From NCBI GenBank assembly GCA_034658635.1, contig JAYEFL010000281.1, forward strand, positions 1 through 30,266: a stretch of DNA of 30,266 nucleotides, in the 5' to 3' direction. The notes under the pieces are model-generated. The model was given only the letters and a program-made list of their open reading frames with translations, searched no databases and was not told the origin of the DNA. Below are positions 14,669 through 22,137 of the stretch, in pieces (positions within the stretch are counted from its first letter, which is position 1; the number at the start of each line of letters is the position of its first letter). Made by a program: the position numbers and the translations under genes. The stretch is from JABHCC01 sp034658635. GTDB lineage: Bacteria > Bacteroidota > Bacteroidia > Bacteroidales > UBA12481.

Positions 14669-16362
14669 TTCCTTACAGCAACTGCTTTTTTCCATCTTCC
14701 TCCCGATCCATCCGGATGCCGGTAATTAAACAACAGTATATACAGCCCGCTGTCAACAGTCCTGCCATCATTGTTTATCCCATCCCATAAAAATTGTCCC
14801 TGAACTGGTAACAGATTCCAGCTTTGAATTTCTCTGATCAGCAATCCAGAATGGTTTCTCACCTCAATCTGACCCGAAAAACCAATTTGATTCATCCTGA
14901 AATGAATAATAGCCAGATCATTAATCCCATCCAAATCAGGACTGAACACGCTGTTTTGCAAGTATATCGAATGTGCTTCAGCGCTTGTATCACCTATAAA
15001 CTGCGAATTCTCATAACCAGGCGTGGCAAATCCGGAGAGAGAGGCAGAAGAAAACCAATTATCACGATCAAGGCCCGAAACCGAAAATGACAATCTTTCG
15101 AGAGAAACTCCCTTATGATCAGCTATCCGCTTATTTTGCCAATCAGGATCATATCGAATCTCATCAAGTATAATCTGATCAGAATTCAGAACTCTGATAT
15201 TTCCACCACTATTTATAAATGCAGGAAGATCCTTACGGAGACAATGATTTTCAATTGGCATATCAGGATATATCCGATACATCCAGCTCTGGTCATTACT
15301 AAATACAATGTATTCCCCTGGAAAAAACAAATATGAGTGCTTCATACCAAGGCTAAAGTCCTTTACAGTACCGTCGTCATTTATTGTGGCTATTATCAGG
15401 CTGCCAGCATCAACAGAGCTATCTGAAGCATTATATAGTTCAATGAACTCGATTCCTTCGGATCCCGGATTGAAAAGAATTTCAGATACCAGGATATCAG
15501 ATGAATCCGGCCGTACAGGCTTAGTCCAACGAACTGAATTAGGAACGATCTGCTGTCCTCCACAAGATTCTGCCTCACCCGAAATATGCCATTTGATAAT
15601 TTGCTCTGGTATTATAGGAACAGAAACAGCAAAAAGAATACAATTTGTTCTATCATCCACAAATTCCCATCTATTAACCCGGGCGGCTGATGATGAAATC
15701 ATAAGCTCTTCTGTTCTGGTATCAGGTCGCAAGTAATGACTCAGGTAAAGAAACCCGTGCAAACTATCCAAATATCCACAGCGCAATGGTTTTACCTTTT
15801 CGTTTGTCTCATTATGGCATTCTTCTGCTACCAGAAAGCCCGGAGTTCCTCCAGGCAAATCACGTGATGGCTTCCAGGATGACTGAGAGCAGGGGTAAGC
15901 GCGACAAATCAAATCCAGGCTCCAGCCTCCATCTCGCTTGAGTGCGTCGGGATACAATCCGGGAGAATACTCCATAAAATGGATTAGCCTACCATGATGA
16001 TCCTTCAGAACCAAATACTGACCAGAATTACTCAAAACCGGCCACTTGTTAAGATTGAGGTAATTAACTTCCTGATCAGGACGAATATCAGGTGGAAGAA
16101 GCAAAACACAGGATCCCGGATTTAATGAATAATCTGAAAGCATAACAGATTTATTTCCAACCTGCCAAATCCAATCCACAAGATTCACCGTGTCTCCCCC
16201 GGAATTGTAAAGCTCTATATACTCATACCCACCCATACCAACTATCGGAACCGGATCAAACATTACTTCGGTAATCATTACTTCAAAGGCCTGGTATGAT
16301 TGTGAAAATCCAGGTACCCCGATAAGTATCATTAAATATTTCAGAAAGCTTAGTATTCTCAT
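14662..16362 (-). CDS. Secreted lamin-tail-domain protein with C-terminal FlgD/CHU_C-like Ig domain
   Basis: A 566-residue exported protein from the ATG at 16362. The frame is open up to 16860 but that part is antisense to asd and not protein-like. A signal peptide covers about residues 1-20. Two lamin-tail (LTD) domains can be seen. The first is near residues 28-115, with ITEVMFDPVP and GGYEYIELYNSG. The second is near 290-430, with VSEILFNPGSEGIEFIELYNAS. The last 95 residues begin FSPDLDGINDLAIIHFRM and contain FLWDGINNDGRTVDSGLY, which resembles the CHU_C/FlgD-like Ig domain found at the end of type IX secreted proteins. With sprA in the same window, a type IX cargo exposed on the surface is plausible. 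Its binding role is unknown. Confidence 0.82.
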   Translation of the reverse strand: MRILSFLKYLMILIGVPGFSQSYQAFEVMITEVMFDPVPIVGMGGYEYIELYNSGGDTVNLVDWIWQVGNKSVMLSDYSLNPGSCVLLLPPDIRPDQEVNYLNLNKWPVLSNSGQYLVLKDHHGRLIHFMEYSPGLYPDALKRDGGWSLDLICRAYPCSQSSWKPSRDLPGGTPGFLVAEECHNETNEKVKPLRCGYLDSLHGFLYLSHYLRPDTRTEELMISSSAARVNRWEFVDDRTNCILFAVSVPIIPEQIIKWHISGEAESCGGQQIVPNSVRWTKPVRPDSSDILVSEILFNPGSEGIEFIELYNASDSSVDAGSLIIATINDDGTVKDFSLGMKHSYLFFPGEYIVFSNDQSWMYRIYPDMPIENHCLRKDLPAFINSGGNIRVLNSDQIILDEIRYDPDWQNKRIADHKGVSLERLSFSVSGLDRDNWFSSASLSGFATPGYENSQFIGDTSAEAHSIYLQNSVFSPDLDGINDLAIIHFRMNQIGFSGQIEVRNHSGLLIREIQSWNLLPVQGQFLWDGINNDGRTVDSGLYILLFNYRHPDGSGGRWKKAVAVRNY

Positions 16363-16395
16363 TTTTTGTTTGCGTTTAGTCCTTTCTATTTTGCT

Positions 16396-16403
16396 TAACT
16401 TTG
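16396..16403 (+). promoter_or_regulatory. Candidate -7 box (TAACTTTG) for asd
   Basis: TAACTTTG is an exact TAnnTTTG match, 71 nt upstream of the asd start codon. The nearest TTG (16370-16372) is 23 bp upstream, longer than the usual 19. The spacer to the divergent lamin-tail gene is only 112 bp. Confidence 0.4.
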
Positions 16404-16474
16404 CATCCCATATATATTGATGGATTTCGAAACGCAGAATGGAAAAAAAAGAGTAACTATTTAAGGCAGGGAAA

Positions 16475-17527
16475 ATGAAAGTTGCAGTTGTAGGAGCTAC
16501 AGGCTTGGTGGGTACAAAAATATTGCAGGTACTTGAGGAGAGACAATTCCCGGTATCCGAATTAATTCCGGTTGCATCAGAACGATCTATTGGAAAAGAG
16601 CTTGAATTAAACGGTAAAAAATATAAAGTGATCAGCCCCGTAGATGCAGTAAAAGCTAAGCCGGATATAGCAATTTTTTCTGCTGGCAGACAAACATCAC
16701 TGGATTGGGCACCTGCTTTTGCAAAGGCTGGTACTTTTGTTATTGACAATTCTTCAGCCTGGAGAATGACTCCTGATATTCCTCTGGTTATTCCTGAGGT
16801 CAATGCAAAAATCATAAAAAAAGAGCACAAAATTATAGCCAACCCGAACTGTTCCACCATTCAAATGCTGATGGCCCTGGCACCGCTGCATAAGGCATTC
16901 AAGATCATTCGGGTAGTAGTTAGCACCTATCAGTCGATTACCGGCACCGGGGTTAAAGCTTTGGAGCAGTTGGAGAGGGAGGAGAGAGACTCGGGACTCA
17001 AGGAACAAGTACGAATCCACCCCCCGGCCCCCTCCTTAGGCAAGGAGGGGGAGAAGGCTTATCCTTATCAGATTTATCGGAATTGTTTGCCTCATTGCGA
17101 TGATTTTTTGGATAATGGGTATACTAAAGAGGAGATGAAGCTTGTGAATGAGACCAGAAAGATTCTTAATGATGAGAGTATTCAGTTAACAGCAACTGCT
17201 GTTCGTGTTCCGGTTGTAGGCGGACACTCAGAGTCGATAAACATTGAATTCAAGCGTAATTTTGAGCTGGCTGAAGTTCGAACCCTGCTTGCGGAAGCAT
17301 CTGGTGTGATGTTAATGGATGATCCTGCCAACAATATTTACCCCATGCCTATTACTGCGCATGAATCGGATGAGGTGTTTGTTGGAAGAATACGCCGCGA
17401 CAGCTCTCGAGCTAACACACTAAATATCTGGGTAGTATCTGATAACCTAAGGAAGGGTGCGGCAACAAATGCTGTACAGATAGCGGAATATCTTCTTAAG
17501 AAGAAGCTGGTAAAAACAATTCGATAA
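16475..17527 (+). CDS. asd: Aspartate-semialdehyde dehydrogenase with an in-frame repeat insertion
   Basis: A 350-residue NADPH-dependent enzyme that makes aspartate semialdehyde for lysine, threonine, methionine and diaminopimelate. GATGLVG (7-13) binds the cofactor. Cys126 in ANPNCST is the nucleophile, His251 in GGHSES the general base, and Gln153 a substrate-loop residue. Bacteroidota homologues are about 330 residues. Here an extra stretch at about 169-192 separates KALEQLE from GEKAYPYQI, two segments that are close together in relatives. This stretch is encoded by repeat DNA (17017-17053) nearly identical to the intergenic repeat at 20020-20057. The frame stays open. The enzyme is probably still active because the insert lies in a surface-loop region, but that is inference. 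A Shine-Dalgarno-like AGGCAGGG precedes the ATG. Confidence 0.95.
   Translation: MKVAVVGATGLVGTKILQVLEERQFPVSELIPVASERSIGKELELNGKKYKVISPVDAVKAKPDIAIFSAGRQTSLDWAPAFAKAGTFVIDNSSAWRMTPDIPLVIPEVNAKIIKKEHKIIANPNCSTIQMLMALAPLHKAFKIIRVVVSTYQSITGTGVKALEQLEREERDSGLKEQVRIHPPAPSLGKEGEKAYPYQIYRNCLPHCDDFLDNGYTKEEMKLVNETRKILNDESIQLTATAVRVPVVGGHSESINIEFKRNFELAEVRTLLAEASGVMLMDDPANNIYPMPITAHESDEVFVGRIRRDSSRANTLNIWVVSDNLRKGAATNAVQIAEYLLKKKLVKTIR
17017..17053 (+). repeat. Palindromic repeat element inside the asd coding sequence
   Basis: It starts with CCACCCCCCGG. The palindrome CCCCCTCCTT (17028-17037), AGGC, AAGGAGGGGG (17042-17051) follows as a perfect 10-bp hairpin stem. It matches the element at 20020-20056 at all but about three positions. 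It is read in frame as part of the asd protein (about residues 181-192). Directly before it, GACTCGGGACTCAAG (16988-17002) resembles the 7-bp repeat unit at 839-853. Confidence 0.9.
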
Positions 17528-17530
17528 ATC

Positions 17531-18679
17531 TTACAGAAGTTTTCGCAATTCCCTGGTTCCCAAAGAGGAAGTACGAGCTGTATTAGACAGTACGATCAGA
17601 GTCTTTTTACTACCTAATTCACGAATAAAATAGCTTCGGAATCCCTTCCACCACCCTGTGTGATATACCACCTTATTATTCGGGTCGACAGCATCAATCC
17701 GCCATCCAAATCCATAATTATCCCATTGATACAAATCCTTGTGCTGAGGTTCAAAGGCCTTATCCAAAAGCTCATTGGTAATCAGACTACCAGACCTCAG
17801 CGCATTATCAAGTTTAAAAAGATCAAGTACTGAAGCATATACTCCCTTATCGCCGACCACGCCATTCAGATAAGTGTTTTCTGCAACTCGTCTCCCACTT
17901 GAGTATCCGATCACGGAATGGAAATTATCAGGTGTAATGCTTTTGTTATAAATCTGACTATTATGCATCTCCAGAGGTAAGAAAATGCGTGTTTTCACAA
18001 AGAGCTCAAAAGCCATCTCACTCACATCTTCAATAATTAAAGCAAGTAAGGCATAGTTAGTATTACAATAATTATATCGAACATCAGGTGGATAATATCT
18101 CATTGGATGATACTCAATCATCAGATCCAGAATATCCCAATTAGTTATTGGCACTTCGGTATTCGTCCAAAGAGAATCAGCAAAATACATGTAATTTGGT
18201 AATCCGCTACGATGGTTAAGCAACATTTGAACAGTGATTCCCTTGTATGGAAATTCAGGAAAGAAAGATTGAATACTGTCTGTCAGGCCAATCTTCTTCT
18301 GATCAATCAGCATCAGGGTTGCGAGAGCTGTTACAGGCTTTGAAACAGATGCCAGTTGGAATGAGGATTCTAACTTAAGAGAATCCTTTTTTCGCAGATC
18401 ACTGTATCCGAAGGCTTCTGAATATTCGATTTCCCCATCCACAGCATAAAGTACAGTTCCATTGAAACCATTGTATTTAGCTCTACGACCAAAGTAATCA
18501 TCCAATCGTTTTACGGCAGCTTCACGAGCCGTCTTGTTTGGCACCAGCAGGCTCTCACCTGCAACTTCAACAGGCTCAACAGGATTGGGTTCTTCAGCTC
18601 CGCCCGGCTGTTGAGTAATCTCACGGCATGATAGTGGTAAGATCAGAAAAAGGATGGCCAGATAAACAAATCGAATCAT
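17531..18679 (-). CDS. Serine hydrolase, beta-lactamase/DD-peptidase family (probable lipoprotein)
   Basis: A 382-residue class C beta-lactamase-like (PF00144) hydrolase. The N-terminus has a hydrophobic helix ending LILPLSC, so Cys18 is a plausible lipidation site, although Pro and Leu at -3 and -2 are not ideal for a lipobox. Catalytic SVSK (Ser111, Lys114), YCN (Tyr203, Asn205) and an HTG in the C-terminal part (YHTGWWKGF) complete the active site. Such proteins may be DD-peptidases, esterases or peptidases; resistance should not be assumed. It starts 3 nt after the hflX stop codon, so the two form an operon. It ends 3 bp from convergent asd. Confidence 0.88.
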   Translation of the reverse strand: MIRFVYLAILFLILPLSCREITQQPGGAEEPNPVEPVEVAGESLLVPNKTAREAAVKRLDDYFGRRAKYNGFNGTVLYAVDGEIEYSEAFGYSDLRKKDSLKLESSFQLASVSKPVTALATLMLIDQKKIGLTDSIQSFFPEFPYKGITVQMLLNHRSGLPNYMYFADSLWTNTEVPITNWDILDLMIEYHPMRYYPPDVRYNYCNTNYALLALIIEDVSEMAFELFVKTRIFLPLEMHNSQIYNKSITPDNFHSVIGYSSGRRVAENTYLNGVVGDKGVYASVLDLFKLDNALRSGSLITNELLDKAFEPQHKDLYQWDNYGFGWRIDAVDPNNKVVYHTGWWKGFRSYFIRELGSKKTLIVLSNTARTSSLGTRELRKLL

Positions 18680-18682
18680 ATA

Positions 18683-19876
18683 CTAATATAGAAAATCGTT
18701 GTATGGATACCGGATGACATGAACTTTTTTCACTTCCTCATACAGTAGTTCTTTAAACGCATCCATGTTAACTTTATTTTTTGCTGAGATAAAAATGCAG
18801 GGATGATTGCTGAGTCCCATCCATGAAGACTGCAGTTCCTCAAGACTGTAGTTCTCACGAAGCTTTGGTGTCAGGTCATCCTCATCTTTCTTCTCGTATG
18901 TAAAGGCATCAATTTTATTGAACACTAAAATTGTTGGTTTACTATTTATATCCAGATCCTTAAGGGTTTCATTCACCACCTCTATCTGGTCTTCAAAACC
19001 AGGATGCGAGATATCTACCACATGCAGAAGCACATCAGCTTCCCTCACCTCATCAAGGGTTGATTTAAAGGATTCAACCAGATGGTGGGGTAGCTTTCTG
19101 ATAAATCCCACAGTATCTCCCAACAGAAATGGCATATTTTTAACCACTACTTTTCGAACCGTTGTATCCAAAGTTGCAAATAGTTTATTTTCTGCAAAAA
19201 CATTTGATTTGCTCAGAGAATTCATCACTGTTGATTTGCCCACATTGGTATATCCTATCAATGCTGCCCTAACCATTTTACCCCTGTTTTTGCGCTGGGT
19301 AGCCATTTGCTTATCAATCTTTACCAGCTGCTCTTTTAATTTGGCAATTTTATCCCTGATAATCCGCCGGTCTGTTTCAATTTCTGTTTCACCCGGACCT
19401 CTAAGTCCGATTCCACCCCGTTGACGTTCAAGGTGCGTCCACATCCGTGTTAATCGTGGCAACATATATTGCAGCTGCGCCAACTCCACCTGTACTTTGG
19501 CGTGTGCGGTACGGGCTCTTTTGGCAAAGATATCCAGTATAAGATTAGTACGATCAAGGATTTTCAGCTTAAAAAATTTCTCCAGATTTCTTAGTTGGGT
19601 AGGTGTTAATTCATCGTCGAAAATAATCAGATCTATTTCCTGATCCTCAGCAAATCTCTGAATATCCTCCAGCTTTCCTTTTCCAACAAAGGTTGCTGAA
19701 TTCGCCATATCAAGTTTCTGGGTAAATTGTTTCACCACCACTGCACCAGCAGTATCGGCCAGGAATGCCAGTTCATCGAGATACTCCTGCACCAATGCTT
19801 CGGTTTGCTTGCGACTAATAACGCCAACCAGCACCACCTTTTCAGGCTCTTCTTTTGTTAAGTAATAGTTACCCAT
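18683..19876 (-). CDS. hflX: GTPase HflX
   Basis: A 397-residue ribosome-associated GTPase that splits stalled 70S or 100S ribosomes during stress. The N-terminal HflX domain (about 15-200) includes GLRGPGETEIETDRR (157-171) and a coiled, basic stretch. The G domain has G1 GYTNVGKS (208-215), G2 threonine in ATLDTTVR, G3 DTVG (254-257), G4 NKID (320-323) and G5 SAK (364-366). Length is close to E. coli HflX. It is followed by a serine hydrolase gene 3 nt downstream. Upstream lie repeats and the terminator of tonB. Confidence 0.95.
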   Translation of the reverse strand: MGNYYLTKEEPEKVVLVGVISRKQTEALVQEYLDELAFLADTAGAVVVKQFTQKLDMANSATFVGKGKLEDIQRFAEDQEIDLIIFDDELTPTQLRNLEKFFKLKILDRTNLILDIFAKRARTAHAKVQVELAQLQYMLPRLTRMWTHLERQRGGIGLRGPGETEIETDRRIIRDKIAKLKEQLVKIDKQMATQRKNRGKMVRAALIGYTNVGKSTVMNSLSKSNVFAENKLFATLDTTVRKVVVKNMPFLLGDTVGFIRKLPHHLVESFKSTLDEVREADVLLHVVDISHPGFEDQIEVVNETLKDLDINSKPTILVFNKIDAFTYEKKDEDDLTPKLRENYSLEELQSSWMGLSNHPCIFISAKNKVNMDAFKELLYEEVKKVHVIRYPYNDFLY

Positions 19877-19969
19877 TTATCCTAAGCAAGTATAGTTTTT
19901 CATTACATATCATTTTGATGGCAGGATGAATAGTTTTTCACAGAGTTATTCACCTCCGTGTGAGCTAAT

Positions 19970-20057
19970 CCACCCCCCTGCCTCGAAAGCGTATCCACCC
20001 CCCTGCCTCGAAAGCGTATCCACCCCCCTGCCCCCTCCTTAAGCAAGGAGGGGGAGG
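19970..20057. repeat. Composite repeat: 25-bp tandem units plus GC-rich palindrome
   Basis: Two exact 25-bp units (19970-19994 and 19995-20019), each starting CCACCCCCCTG and ending CGAAAGCGTAT, are followed by a third start (20020-20030) that runs into the palindrome CCCCCTCCTT-AAGC-AAGGAGGGGG (20031-20054). The third unit plus palindrome is nearly identical to the element inside asd (17017-17053). It lies between hflX and the tonB terminator. Confidence 0.92.
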
Positions 20058-20060
20058 TTA

Positions 20061-20100
20061 TTTAAAAAGGCCTCCTTGGAATTTGGGAGGCCTTTTTAAA
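20061..20100 (-). terminator. Intrinsic terminator of tonB (bidirectional-looking hairpin)
   Basis: A perfect 15-bp inverted repeat, TTTAAAAAGGCCTCC (20061-20075) with GGAGGCCTTTTTAAA (20086-20100) and a 10-nt loop. On the minus strand the stem ends in a T-rich tract, 19 bp beyond the tonB stop codon. A/T arms on both sides make it usable in either direction, but no plus-strand gene ends here. Confidence 0.85.
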
Positions 20101-20119
20101 TATTATGATTTGAAGTTTC

Positions 20120-20800
20120 CTATTGCAGGATAAACTTCACCGGGATTGCCATTGATACTGCCACAGGCTTTCCTCTTTGTTTACCTGGCGACCATTTTGG
20201 AGCGGACTTGAGTGCCCGTATTACTTCGTTATCCAGTGAGGGATCAACTCCACGTACAATTTTGATACTTGTAATTTCTCCCTTTTTGTTAACAACAAAG
20301 TTAACGTATACAGTACCGCTAATACCGTTCTCCATAGCGATTGGGGGATACTCGATTGCTTCCTGGATATAATTCCGGAAGTTTTCGAGGCTACCGCCCC
20401 TGAAGGTTGGCATATCTTCAACTATAAAGAACACTTCTGCTTCACCTTCTTCCTCTTCTTCCATTGCTATTACTTCGATTTCCTCATCCTGGGATGCTTC
20501 GAAGTCTTCGATTTCAAATTCATCTTCCAGTTCAACATCATCTTCCACAATATTGAGTTCCAGAATTACTTTCTGTGGTTTAGGAGGATCCGGAGGTTTT
20601 TGCAGTTCCTGACGAGTGATAGGGATAATTTCCTCTTCACCAGTTAGATCAGCCAATTCGCCAAGGGAAGAAAACGATATATCTTCCTTGGTCCATTCAA
20701 ATGCAAAGAGTACGAGTGACAATGTTATCACAAATCCGATCTCTAGAAAAAGACTCTTTTTCGATTCGAGATCTGCCTTGGGTGATTTCTTTAGTTCCAT
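20120..20800 (-). CDS. TonB-family energy transducer
   Basis: A 226-residue envelope protein that couples the inner-membrane proton motive force to outer-membrane receptors. A single N-terminal transmembrane helix (about 19-37) follows a short basic cytoplasmic stretch. A proline-rich PPDPPKPQK (68-76) leads to a very acidic periplasmic linker (about 80-120). The C-terminal TonB domain (about 130-226) contains YPPIAMENGISGTVYVNF, VNKKGEI and SPGKQRGKPVAV. This architecture is typical of Bacteroidota. No exbB or exbD is adjacent. A weak promoter on the minus strand (20822-20850) and a strong terminator (20061-20100) suggest a single-gene transcript. Confidence 0.92.
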   Translation of the reverse strand: MELKKSPKADLESKKSLFLEIGFVITLSLVLFAFEWTKEDISFSSLGELADLTGEEEIIPITRQELQKPPDPPKPQKVILELNIVEDDVELEDEFEIEDFEASQDEEIEVIAMEEEEEGEAEVFFIVEDMPTFRGGSLENFRNYIQEAIEYPPIAMENGISGTVYVNFVVNKKGEITSIKIVRGVDPSLDNEVIRALKSAPKWSPGKQRGKPVAVSMAIPVKFILQ

Positions 20801-20821
20801 TATGCTACAGTTTTGCGGGTG

Positions 20822-20850
20822 TAAAAATAGTTAATCCAATCATAATTCAA
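20822..20850 (-). promoter_or_regulatory. Weak candidate promoter of tonB (TTG, 18 bp, TATTTTTA)
   Basis: On the minus strand, TTG (20850-20848) is followed after 18 bp by TATTTTTA (20829-20822), one mismatch from TAnnTTTG. The box lies 21 nt before the tonB start codon. Confidence 0.35.
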
Positions 20851-20891
20851 AAGAAGTATTGTATACTTTTTTGTAAGTGCGGAGGAAAAGG

Positions 20892-20930
20892 CAATTTGTC
20901 AATGTGCCAATTTGTCAATGTGCCAATTTT
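20892..20930. repeat. 16-bp tandem repeat CAATTTGTCAATGTGC
   Basis: Two exact copies (20892-20907 and 20908-20923) and a partial third (20924-20930). It lies in the tonB to tRNA-Ala spacer and encodes no protein. Confidence 0.92.
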
Positions 20931-21050
20931 AGTATCAAGATCTTTAAAGAACAATTCTAATGTTACAGTACAAATATAAGGCCATTCAGCTAATTATTTA
21001 GTTATCCCACTAATTCCTTCGCTGCAATTATGAATTAATTATACACGCTT

Positions 21051-21080
21051 TTGCGGAGAAGAGAAAAAATTGTATTTTTG
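21051..21080 (+). promoter_or_regulatory. Promoter of tRNA-Ala (TTG, 19 bp, TATTTTTG)
   Basis: TTG at 21051-21053 and TATTTTTG at 21073-21080 are separated by exactly 19 bp, identical in architecture to the tRNA-Glu promoter at 5587-5616. The mature tRNA begins 85 nt downstream; the intervening leader holds a tRNA-like fragment and a small palindrome. Confidence 0.7.
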
Positions 21081-21095
21081 GCGCACTAAAATGTT

Positions 21096-21124
21096 GGAGG
21101 GATTAGCTTCCCGATAAATCGGGA
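21096..21124 (+). repeat. tRNA-Ala 5' fragment copy joined to a TCCCGAT palindrome
   Basis: GGAGGGATTAGCT (21096-21108) matches the first 13 nt region of the downstream tRNA (GGGGGATTAGCT) apart from one base. It is joined at once to the inverted repeat TCCCGAT-AA-ATCGGGA (21109-21124). This looks like a decayed duplicate tRNA 5' end interrupted by a short palindromic repeat. Confidence 0.5.
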
Positions 21125-21164
21125 CAGGCAACTTCGCCACGAGTGTAGAGTGTTATTTCAAAAG

Positions 21165-21239
<75 letters not shown>

Positions 21240-21242
21240 GAG

Positions 21243-21277
21243 ACAAAGCCCGGCTTGAAATTCAAGCCGGGCTTTGT
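21243..21277 (+). terminator. Terminator hairpin of tRNA-Ala
   Basis: A nearly continuous 17-bp inverted repeat, ACAAAGCCCGGCTTGAA (21243-21259) and TTCAAGCCGGGCTTTGT (21261-21277), with a very short central loop, begins 5 nt after the tRNA. The T tract after it is weak (GTTTGGGTTTGG), but position and stem strength support termination. Confidence 0.75.
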
Positions 21278-21514
21278 GTTTGGGTTTGGGTGTGTTAAGA
21301 AGTGTGAGTGTGGATCGAGGTTTTGGCTTTTCGTTTCTGCCCGTTTTCTGCCCGTTTTTCAGGAGAAAGTTAGAGTTTGTTTAGATTTAAACAGACACAT
21401 TAACACGGGTTGTGTCGCATCTGCGTATTCAAAATCCAAGATAGTCATAAATTTACTAACCTATCCAGACAAAGAGCAGAATGAATGGAACGGAGTTATC
21501 CTAGGATTAATCAA
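21278..21514. other. Intergenic stretch without a recognisable gene
   Basis: This region between the tRNA-Ala terminator and the IS remnant has no convincing coding signal. It contains two exact 11-bp units TTTCTGCCCGT at 21334-21344 and 21345-21355. A plus-strand frame open through it also reads straight through the tRNA gene, which argues against its being a gene. I see no second copy of the tRNA 3' end that would mark an attachment site. Confidence 0.6.
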
Positions 21515-22030
21515 TTGATCCTTCTTAATCATTCTCACTGTTTCAATTCCTGAAAGTGTTATCTGGGCAGAGTCAAATGACTTAAAACCAAGCATATTCT
21601 GAACCCGCCACTTGACAAATCGATGGTCCTGCTCAACAATATTATTCAAGTACTTACACTGCCTCCATAAGATCCTGGTAAAAATCCTTTATTGTAGGTT
21701 CGTATACCTTGCTTGTTTGCACCATTTACCTTTAACCTTGACGTAGGTCTCATCAAGCCTCCATCTCATTCCTGGTTTCTTTTTTCGCTTCCTGAAATTC
21801 ATGTCAATCATTGGAGTAAACTTCATAACCCAGCGCTGAATGGTAGCATGATCAACAACCACTCCTCTGATTTTGAGAAGTTCTTCGATATCACGATAGC
21901 TTAGTGAGAACCTTAACTTGAAATACACAGCTTGAAGAATGATAGCTTTAGGGAAGCAGTGACCTTTGAACATAGCTTGACGAGATTTTAGGAAGCAAAG
22001 CTAGTTTCTTTTATCACAAGCGACAGAACC
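21515..22030 (-). pseudogene. Decayed IS6-family insertion sequence, transposase broken internally
   Basis: The transposase begins at 21973 (ATG). Its N-terminal part has the IS6/IS26-type segments FSLSYRDIEELLKIRG, VDHATIQRWVMKF and the first catalytic Asp in RWRLDETYVKVKGKW. A TAA stop (21689-21691) follows. In the same frame the C-terminal hallmark KYLNNIVEQDHRFVKWRV and MLGFKSFDSA reappears (about 21655-21580), with catalytic Glu in EQDHR. About 50 central residues holding the second catalytic Asp are missing. One terminal repeat, GCGACAGAACC, is at 22020-22030; no matching end is seen at the left side near 21515. The element cannot be active. Confidence 0.88.
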
Positions 22031-22125
22031 GATATATTGAACGGTAAACATATCAACTCGTTTACCCAATGAGGTCTCAGAGATATTTGCGAGTGTTTTG
22101 CTTACCTTGAGTTATAATAATTTCG

Positions 22126-22133
22126 TAAATTTG
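22126..22133 (+). promoter_or_regulatory. Candidate -7 box (TAAATTTG) for the antitoxin-like gene
   Basis: TAAATTTG is an exact TAnnTTTG match ending 4 nt before the ATG at 22138, which would give a leaderless transcript. A TTG at 22107-22109 is only 16 bp upstream, so the match is incomplete. Confidence 0.35.
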
Positions 22134-22137
22134 CATT

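Noticed and set aside
16363..16860. Upstream extension of the lamin-tail gene to 16860
   Set aside because: It is antisense to the first part of asd, lacks protein-like features, and a good signal peptide begins at the ATG at 16362.
17531..18679. Antibiotic-resistance beta-lactamase
   Set aside because: The SxxK/YxN family includes many peptidases and esterases, and nothing in the sequence or neighbourhood points to resistance.
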